Source: an uncultured Methanobacterium sp. (lineage in GTDB: Archaea; Methanobacteriota; Methanobacteria; Methanobacteriales; Methanobacteriaceae). From it: DNA of 64,000 nt. The notes under the pieces were generated by a model. The model had not been told where the DNA came from and did not search any database. It was given only the letters and a program-made list of their open reading frames with translations. The stretch is from the NCBI RefSeq assembly GCF_963665055.1, contig NZ_OY762015.1, positions 2,874,501 through 2,938,500 of the forward strand, in the 5' to 3' direction. The position numbers and the translations under genes are program-made. This document shows positions 56,706-64,000 of the stretch, one piece after another. The stretch's first letter is position 1; every line of letters starts with the position of its first letter.

Positions 56706-58313
56706 TCATTTTAAAACATCTACAAACTGGAAACTTTCCACATCAAATAAGCCCTTATCACTTATTTTAAGTCTGGGAATCACCAGAAGAGCCATGAAAG
56801 ACATGGTCATGAAGGGGGAGGTTAGATTAGAACCCATATCCTCAACCACATTATGTAAATGGGTCAATTGGTTAGACACATCCTGAGCATTCATAGTACT
56901 CATGAGACCGGCTATTGGGAGTTTAAGTGAATGAACTTCATCATCACGAACTGCAACCAGCCCTCCACTGTTCTTTTTAAGGGTGTTAACTGCTACTGCC
57001 ATGTCCTGGCTGTTGGTACCAACTACGATAATGTTATGGGAATCATGGGCAACACTTGATGCAATTGCCCCTTCTTTAAGTCCGAAACCATTTACAAATG
57101 CATTGAAAATATTGTTAGCCCCGTATCTTTCTACTACTGCAATTTTCAGAATGTCCCCTTCAAGATCGGGTTTTAAAATATTATCTTCAATCTTTAATGT
57201 AGCTTCAGATTCCTCAGTAAGAAGCTGCCCTTCAATAACTTTAATAACTCTTATTTTAGCTTTATTTGCATTGGAGTATATTTCAAAATCAGATGGTTTG
57301 GTATCGCTTAACTGGAACGTATTTTCAATAGGGGTAGGTTGAACTTTGAATAGCACCTTCCCTTCTTGAGCAACCAGTTTCCCGTCTATCAGAACTTTTT
57401 TAACCTTGAATTTTTCCAGATCATCCACTATCACCACATCTGCTCTCTTACCGGGGCTAATTGAACCAATATCAAGATGGTAATGGGATGCTGGATTCAC
57501 GGTAACCATCCGGATGGCTTCCACAGGATCCATGCCAAGTTGAACTGTTTTTTTGAGTGTCTGGTCTAGATGTCCCTCCAGAAGGTCTTCTGGGTGCCGG
57601 TCATCGGATACCAGGAACTCACCACCCACACTCCACAGTTCCTCCAGGTTCCGGGCTGATGATCCTTCCCGGATCATTATCTTCATACCCAGTTTCTTCT
57701 TCTCAAGCGCCTCCTCCAGTATGCTGCACTCATGATCAGTGGATATGCCTGCAGCTATGTACTTACAAAGATCAGCACCGGAAAGTAGGGGTGCATGGCC
57801 ATCGACTGGCTTAAAATGTTTGTGACTGAGTTTAATTTTCTCCATGACAATAGGGTCTTCCCCTATAACTCCGGGGAAATTCATCATCTCCCCCAGCGCC
57901 ACAATATCATCCATCCGGAGGAGTTCATCTATTTCTTCAGGCCCCAGCACTGCTCCTGAGGTTTCAAAGGGGGTGGCAGGTACGCATGAGGGGGCAGTGA
58001 AAAAAAAGCGGAGGGGAACTGTGCTGGCATCCCTCATCATATAGTTGATACCTGCAAGTCCCAGAACATTGGCAATTTCATGGGGATCAGCCACCACTGC
58101 GGTGGTTCCATGGGGTAGCACTGCCTCGGCAAAACGAGAAGGAGTTAACATGGAACTTTCAATGTGGATGTGTGAATCGATAAACCCCGGGAGGATGTAG
58201 TTTTTAAACTCCCCCTTGATTTCCAGGATACATTTAATCTTCCCATCCTGAATTTCCACCTCTGCAGGGTAAATTTCCTCTGTGAAAAGGTTTAATAGGT
58301 TTCCTTTTAACAT
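56706..58313 (-). CDS. ade: Adenine deaminase
   Basis: 535 residues, an amidohydrolase of the Ade family. 'GFIDSHIHIESSMLTPSRFA' gives the metal-binding His pair, 'VVADPHEIANVLG' the next block, and 'FLVSDDRHPEDL' the catalytic Asp region. The C-terminal Ade-specific domain has 'GLKEGAIASSVAHDSHNIIV'. It deaminates adenine to hypoxanthine for purine salvage. The full length agrees with bacterial Ade. The neighbour upstream on the strand is the TIGR00300 gene, 130 bp away. Confidence 0.93.
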   Translation of the reverse strand: MLKGNLLNLFTEEIYPAEVEIQDGKIKCILEIKGEFKNYILPGFIDSHIHIESSMLTPSRFAEAVLPHGTTAVVADPHEIANVLGLAGINYMMRDASTVPLRFFFTAPSCVPATPFETSGAVLGPEEIDELLRMDDIVALGEMMNFPGVIGEDPIVMEKIKLSHKHFKPVDGHAPLLSGADLCKYIAAGISTDHECSILEEALEKKKLGMKIMIREGSSARNLEELWSVGGEFLVSDDRHPEDLLEGHLDQTLKKTVQLGMDPVEAIRMVTVNPASHYHLDIGSISPGKRADVVIVDDLEKFKVKKVLIDGKLVAQEGKVLFKVQPTPIENTFQLSDTKPSDFEIYSNANKAKIRVIKVIEGQLLTEESEATLKIEDNILKPDLEGDILKIAVVERYGANNIFNAFVNGFGLKEGAIASSVAHDSHNIIVVGTNSQDMAVAVNTLKKNSGGLVAVRDDEVHSLKLPIAGLMSTMNAQDVSNQLTHLHNVVEDMGSNLTSPFMTMSFMALLVIPRLKISDKGLFDVESFQFVDVLK

Positions 58314-58445
58314 TTACATCCACTCACAGCCCAATCAGTCCATGTCAAAGATAATTTATCTGGATAAATTAATTTCCAAGATATATTAGTTTTTATTTCC
58401 AAGAAATGTTTAGTTTCCCAATAAGGGAATAAGAGGTTGTGTTTT

Positions 58446-59681
<1,236 letters not shown>

Positions 59682-59995
59682 AATCCTCCTCTTTCAATCC
59701 AAGCCAAGGGATTTAATGATTTTATAATATTGAATACCCCTGGAACACGTTTTACACTTGTGTTAAATTTGATAAATTCTAAACATCTCTAGTTTTGATG
59801 GGATATCTATAAATAATTATACAAAAAAAATATTCTGGAAATAATCAGTATCATATCCCTGGAAACAAGCTTTATCTGAAATGATTTGTTTATTAAATGG
59901 GTGATTTATTCTAAAATTTTAATAAAGAAGTTTAATAGCGTTAAGAATTATAGTTTCCAGGAATAATAGCTTCCAAAAATGATTTTAAAAAAGAT
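59682..59995. other. 314-bp AT-rich spacer
   Basis: Between the TIGR00300 gene (promoter near 59720, ATTTTATAATATTG) and the 3' end of speB. Nothing else is visible. Confidence 0.35.
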
Positions 59996-60886
59996 TCACT
60001 GCAGAAACAGGAAGTCTAAAATTGTTTTGGCGGCATTAATTGATGTTATATCTCCAATGGAGTTTGATGAAACCTCGACTACATCCAACCCAATGACTTC
60101 CTTCCCTTCCAGGGAAAAGATAAGTCTCTCCAGATCACGCGGTTCCAGTCCTCCTGGTGTGGGAGTACCAACACTGGGAGCATAAGATGGATCAAGAACG
60201 TCCATATCCACAGTTACATAAACAGGACCCTCTATCTGGCGGATGATCTTCTCCATCCCCTGAATATTATCCTTTATCTCGGGAGGAGTGTAATAATCAA
60301 TTCCTTCATCCTGAGCAAATTGTGTTTCTGCTTTAGAAGCAGACCGGATTCCCATCTGAATTATATGTCCTGGTTTAAGATCATGTATACGGCGCATAAC
60401 CGTGGCGTGGGAAAACTTTTCCCCCATATAATCATCCCTAAGGTCCATATGGGCATCAAAATGGAGAATAGTAACCTCCTGCAAATCCGGGGCCCCGGTT
60501 TTGTCATAGGACTTTACAACACCATAACTTATGCTGTGTTCCCCGCCAATGGTTATGGGAACAATTCCTTCTTCTAAAATGGATGATATAACAGATTCAA
60601 GGTTTAAACAGGTTTTATTAAAGTTTCCAGGAACAGATTCCAGGTTTCCAATATCCTGAACAGGTGTGTTAAGACTTTTATTTAAAAATAAGTTGTATTT
60701 TTCAAAATTGTAGGAGGCCTCCCTTACAAAAAGGGGACCATATCTTGCCCCTGGTTGGTAAGTGGTGGTGCTGTCAAAGGGCACCCCTAAAATACCAAAG
60801 GCGGGTTTATCTTCATTTAGATCGGAGTACTCACACTCCGTCTGGGAAAAAGCAAATTTAAGAGGATTTTCAGTGTATAAATGCAT
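59996..60886 (-). CDS. speB: Agmatinase
   Basis: 296 residues, ureohydrolase family. Mn ligands are in 'GGEHSISYG', 'LHFDAHMDLRDDY' and 'TVDMDVLDPSYAPSVGTPTP'. Arginase would lack the agmatinase-type C-terminal block, and the neighbouring pyruvoyl arginine decarboxylase supplies agmatine, so agmatinase is favoured. It yields putrescine and urea. It lies 50 bp downstream of the aIF5A gene on the same strand, probably one operon. Confidence 0.92.
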   Translation of the reverse strand: MHLYTENPLKFAFSQTECEYSDLNEDKPAFGILGVPFDSTTTYQPGARYGPLFVREASYNFEKYNLFLNKSLNTPVQDIGNLESVPGNFNKTCLNLESVISSILEEGIVPITIGGEHSISYGVVKSYDKTGAPDLQEVTILHFDAHMDLRDDYMGEKFSHATVMRRIHDLKPGHIIQMGIRSASKAETQFAQDEGIDYYTPPEIKDNIQGMEKIIRQIEGPVYVTVDMDVLDPSYAPSVGTPTPGGLEPRDLERLIFSLEGKEVIGLDVVEVSSNSIGDITSINAAKTILDFLFLQ

Positions 60887-60936
60887 TTATCCAAATCCTC
60901 ATTAAATTATTAGATTAATCTTACCTCTCACGGAAT

Positions 60937-61326
<390 letters not shown>

Positions 61327-61454
61327 GCTATTTACCTCCGTATTATACGTATAAACTTTAGATCCAATGTGTGGGATCCATAAATTTTTAGAACCTAAGA
61401 AATAGAATCTATATATGATTAATATAACTCTGCTACTAATAACTCTGCTTGCAG

Positions 61455-61464
61455 GTATAAATAT
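61455..61464 (+). promoter_or_regulatory. TATA box of pdaD
   Basis: GTATAAATAT lies about 90 bp before the start of pdaD; initiation about 25 bp downstream gives a leader near 60 nt. Confidence 0.45.
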
Positions 61465-61482
61465 ATTTATAGATACCTCTCT

Positions 61483-61531
<49 letters not shown>

Positions 61532-61547
61532 ATTTCGAGTGATAATG

Positions 61548-61991
61548 ATGAAAGTTTCAATAACCTCAGGAAAATCAGAAGGACCCAGCAGACTAAACGC
61601 CTTTGATAACGCCCTTTTAGATGCGGGCATTGGCGATGTGAACCTCATAACCGTATCCAGCATACTCCCTAAAGACACAGAGATAGTAGAACTTCCTCAC
61701 ATCGAAGAAGGTAAAATGGTAAATTGTGTATTATCCTGTGCACATTCAGACCAGCCCGGAGATTTAATAACCGCTGCAGTGGCAGTGGCCACCTCTGATG
61801 ATTTTGGATGTGTGGTGGAACACTCCGGAGTGAACCAGGATCCAGAAAAGATCAAAGAAGAAGCAGAAACCATGGTAAGGTACATGATGGAGGTTAGAGA
61901 TCTTACCATCAGGGAAATTATCATAGTAAATGAAAGTCATAAAGTTAAAGAGGAAGGAGTGGCACTGGCTGCCGTGGTGTACCTGGAGTGA
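61548..61991 (+). CDS. pdaD: Pyruvoyl-dependent arginine decarboxylase
   Basis: 147 residues from the ATG at 61548 (GAGTGAT upstream); the frame opens further left but 'MKVSITSGKSEGPSRLNAFD' matches family starts. Self-cleavage at the Ser-Ser of 'NLITVSSILPKDTEI' creates the pyruvoyl group, giving a beta and an alpha chain. 'GCVVEHSGVNQDPEKIKEEA' is a further signature. It converts arginine to agmatine, the first step of polyamine synthesis. A 6-bp hairpin (ACCTGG/CCAGGT, 61981-61998) spans the stop codon. Confidence 0.93.
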   Translation: MKVSITSGKSEGPSRLNAFDNALLDAGIGDVNLITVSSILPKDTEIVELPHIEEGKMVNCVLSCAHSDQPGDLITAAVAVATSDDFGCVVEHSGVNQDPEKIKEEAETMVRYMMEVRDLTIREIIIVNESHKVKEEGVALAAVVYLE

Positions 61992-62030
61992 TCCAGGTAA
62001 TGGTAAATTAATAAATTAGACTTTAATTGG

Positions 62031-62095
62031 AGATCTAGTTAAGAAATTACTTGGGCGATCTAGCTAAGACATTCTTGGCGATCTATAAGCTAATT
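62031..62095. repeat. Short imperfect tandem repeat
   Basis: Three copies of a 23-25 bp unit beginning GATCTAG(C/T)TAAGA follow each other between pdaD and the phosphatase gene; the third is truncated. Confidence 0.6.
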
Positions 62096-62160
62096 AAAAT
62101 AATTAATAATGCTGATATCATCATATATTAATTATTAATGCCCTGTAGGAGGAGAATACC

Positions 62161-63000
62161 ATGAATGGAGCAGATCAAAAATTTTGGGGTGAAGTCTGTC
62201 ATGACTTAATTGAAGAATCTCAAAGGGCTATATCCCCTCTTATAGGATCCCCCAGAGGAGGGGAAATAGTTAAAATGGGTGCTGATGGAACCCCTACCAC
62301 TCTCATTGACCAGGTGGCTGAGAATAAGGTCCTGGAAGTTCTAAAAAGAGTTAACAGACCTTTAACTCTTATCAGCGAAGAAATTGGTGAAGTAAGGATT
62401 GGTGATAGTCCGTCTGAGGCCATACTGGTAGTTGACCCACTGGATGGTACCAGTAATGCAGTGAAGAACATACCTGCCTACGGTATCTCTGTGGCAGTGG
62501 CACCTATTACACCAGACAAAGAAGGTCCTCTCACTATTCAAGATATTCAGATGGGTGTGGTGAAAAACTACGCTACAGATGATATATACAGTGCTGTTAA
62601 GGGCAAAGGAGCTTTTCTCAACGGAAATGATCTACTTCCTTCCCTTAAGCAAGATTTATCACAGATATCTTTGGGTGCTTACGTTTACAGAATGGACATG
62701 GGAAAAATAGAAATTCTCTGCAAAAGTGTCAGAAGAATGCGAATTTTAGGGGCAGTGGCAATAGAACTTGCATATGTTGCTGATGGTACATACGATGCAT
62801 TTGTTGATGTGAGAAATAATCTGCGGATGGTTGATATTGCCGCAGCCAAGCTCATCCTGGAAGAAAGTGGGGGAAAGGTAACAGATTCTAATGGGGCCCC
62901 CCTTAATGGAAGATTAAACGTTCTGGAGAAAACTTCCATCATAGCTACCTGTAATGCAGTCATTCATGGAAAAATAAGGGATATACTGGAGGGGATTTAA
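62161..63000 (+). CDS. NADP phosphatase / inositol monophosphatase family protein
   Basis: 279 residues with AGGAGGAG before the ATG. The IMPase metal motifs are 'LISEEIGE', 'VVDPLDGTSNAVKNIPAYG' and 'MVDIAAAKLILEESGGKV'. Archaeal family members hydrolyse inositol phosphate, fructose 1,6-bisphosphate or NADP. The stop codon overlaps the NAD kinase start by one base; in Methanocaldococcus the two are fused into one bifunctional NADP phosphatase/NAD kinase. This context favours NADP phosphatase. Cytoplasmic, Mg-dependent. Confidence 0.85.
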   Translation: MNGADQKFWGEVCHDLIEESQRAISPLIGSPRGGEIVKMGADGTPTTLIDQVAENKVLEVLKRVNRPLTLISEEIGEVRIGDSPSEAILVVDPLDGTSNAVKNIPAYGISVAVAPITPDKEGPLTIQDIQMGVVKNYATDDIYSAVKGKGAFLNGNDLLPSLKQDLSQISLGAYVYRMDMGKIEILCKSVRRMRILGAVAIELAYVADGTYDAFVDVRNNLRMVDIAAAKLILEESGGKVTDSNGAPLNGRLNVLEKTSIIATCNAVIHGKIRDILEGI

Positions 63001-63836
63001 TGATCATGGGGTTAGTGGCTCGTAGTGATGTAAAAGGTGCCGTGGAACTTGCTCAGAAAATTGCTGACTTTTTAACCGAAAAAAATGTTGATATTCTCCT
63101 GGATACTCCTCTGGCCATGGAACTGGAAAAATATCAGGACAGGCACTGTGAACTCAAGGATATGGACGTGGATATGGTGGTTGCTATTGGGGGAGATGGA
63201 ACTATCCTCCGTACCCAGAGCTTCATCAGCCACAAAAAAATACCTCTAATCGGAATTAACATGGGAACAGTTGGATTTTTAACAGAAATAGATCCAAAAA
63301 ACGCTTTTACAGCTATTGAAGAAATTCTTGCTGGTAATTATTTTGTGGAAAGAAGGAACCAGCTTTTAGTCTGGCACAAGCATGAACTGCCTCCTGCCTT
63401 AAATGAGGTGGTGCTAATGACCCGTAAACCTGCTAAAATGCTCCACATCCAAATCAGTGTGGATGATGAGATAATGGAGGAACTGCGAGCAGATGGGCTT
63501 ATCATTGCCACGCCAAGTGGCTCCACGGCTTATTCAATGTCAGCTGGAGGCCCAATCATCGATCCCCGGGTCGAAGCCTTTGTAATAGTTCCAATATGCC
63601 CATTTAAACTGGGGGCCCGACCAACAGTAGTTTCCGATGGAAGCACCATAAAAGTTAAGCTCCTCAGAGAAGGTAAAAAGGCCATAGCAGTTATCGATGG
63701 TCAGTTTGAGGAAGAGATAAACTACATGGATGAGATTGTCTTCCGCAAATCAGATAACTGCGCATATTTCGTGCGCCTTACCAAGGATTTCTACCGGAAA
63801 GTTCGAGAAAAGTTAACACAGGGTGGAATCTATTAA
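63000..63836 (+). CDS. nadK: NAD kinase
   Basis: 278 residues. 'AIGGDGTILRTQSFIS' is the diphosphate-binding GGDG motif, 'GINMGTVGFLTEI' and 'ATPSGSTAYSMSAGGPII' complete the kinase signature, and 'NEVVLM' is the NE/D motif. It phosphorylates NAD to NADP. Start and upstream stop overlap (TAATG), so it is coupled to the phosphatase gene; the opposing activities would set the NADP/NAD ratio. The next gene begins directly after the stop. Confidence 0.93.
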   Translation: MIMGLVARSDVKGAVELAQKIADFLTEKNVDILLDTPLAMELEKYQDRHCELKDMDVDMVVAIGGDGTILRTQSFISHKKIPLIGINMGTVGFLTEIDPKNAFTAIEEILAGNYFVERRNQLLVWHKHELPPALNEVVLMTRKPAKMLHIQISVDDEIMEELRADGLIIATPSGSTAYSMSAGGPIIDPRVEAFVIVPICPFKLGARPTVVSDGSTIKVKLLREGKKAIAVIDGQFEEEINYMDEIVFRKSDNCAYFVRLTKDFYRKVREKLTQGGIY

Positions 63837-64000
63837 ATGAGAATTTTAGTAGTGGACATGACCCATGGGGGAACCGTACTGGCCTCTGAATTTTCTAAAA
63901 GAACAGATTGTAAGGTTTTTGCATGGGACATCTACCAAACGTTATCCCAAGAAGATAAATCACTACTGGAAGCTCAGGGAATAGAACTGGTCGAGGAATC
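63837..64000 (+). CDS. Start of a Mur-ligase-like gene (3' part outside the window)
   Basis: About 54 codons are visible before the window ends. The ATG abuts the nadK stop (TAAATG), so it belongs to the same operon. The peptide begins 'MRILVVDMTHGGTVLASEFS', an alpha/beta start with a possible nucleotide-binding glycine pair. The arrangement and 'DMTHGG' bring to mind methanogen Mur-ligase-related proteins, which include the F430 synthetase CfbE, but the ATP-binding core is outside the window. Identity is therefore a guess; that a real gene starts here is well supported. Confidence 0.5.
   Translation, partial: MRILVVDMTHGGTVLASEFSKRTDCKVFAWDIYQTLSQEDKSLLEAQGIELVEE

Overview
The window reads as chromosomal DNA of a hydrogenotrophic methanogen of the order Methanobacteriales, most likely Methanobacterium or a close relative. 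Direct support comes from genes restricted to or typical of methanogenic archaea: SepCysS, the F430 reductive cyclase ATPase CfbC, the F420/riboflavin deformylase ArfB, DNA topoisomerase VI, archaeal type II GAPDH, aIF1A, aIF5A, LSm, L37e, pyruvoyl arginine decarboxylase and split GMP synthase. Intergenic DNA is very AT-rich, starts include many TTG/GTG codons, and ribosome-binding sites resemble GGTGAT/GGAGGT. No rRNA gene and no CRISPR array is visible; there is one tRNA (Leu, GAG) and one intact insertion sequence.

Layout. 0-3 kb: surface and unknown genes (acidic winged-helix-like protein, SNase lipoprotein, polytopic membrane protein with a zinc ribbon, one tiny membrane ORF). 3-6.8 kb: nucleotide-sugar genes (galE, galU, rmlC-like, rmlB). 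6.8-11 kb: DUF167, tRNA-Leu, DUF371, a metallo-beta-lactamase protein, a GIY-YIG-like protein, and a CBS gene overlapping cfbC. 11.3-13.4 kb: marR-type regulator and MFS exporter. 13.4-19.2 kb: U32 protein, purF, Toprim protein, L37e, LSm, PUA protein and arfB. 19.4-26.1 kb: zinc-ribbon/AIM24 protein, lone ATP-cone, nitroreductase, patatin, SepCysS, PHP phosphoesterase and a UbiA-type phosphoribosyltransferase. 26.7-32.8 kb: gap, top6A/top6B, KH protein, RIO1 kinase and aIF1A.

32.8-35.5 kb is a low-complexity accessory interval with direct repeats, a 28-residue basic ORF, strong stem-loops and a 1171-bp IS with an 8-bp target duplication. 35.5-46.3 kb: moeA, UPF0280, PH-domain membrane protein, geranylgeranyl-reductase-like flavoprotein, tRNA G10 methyltransferase, cimA, Cgi121, a PLP enzyme, an Nre repair protein with a C-terminal PCNA-binding motif, a 40-bp minisatellite and msrB. 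46.5-52 kb: HEAT protein, methyltransferase, GAF/PAS histidine kinase, a degenerate GTPase fused to a PII-like domain, and a related small GTPase. 52.4-64 kb: guaAB/guaAA, a small membrane ORF, DUF2124, DUF447, UPF0282, adenine deaminase, a TIGR00300 protein, agmatinase, aIF5A, pdaD, NADP phosphatase, NAD kinase and the start of a further gene.

How genes fit together. Purine synthesis and salvage (purF, guaA, ade), polyamine synthesis feeding hypusination (pdaD, speB, aIF5A), NAD(P) balance (phosphatase overlapping kinase), and ribosome/RNA biology (aIF1A, RIO1, KH, LSm, L37e, PUA, Cgi121, TrmG10) are clustered. The least familiar arrangement is 48.3-52.0 kb: two related COG2229-like GTPase domains, one lacking its P-loop and fused through an acidic Tyr/Glu linker to a PII-like domain that keeps the T-loop tyrosine, followed on the same strand by a sensor kinase. 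This is the best candidate here for an undescribed signalling system.
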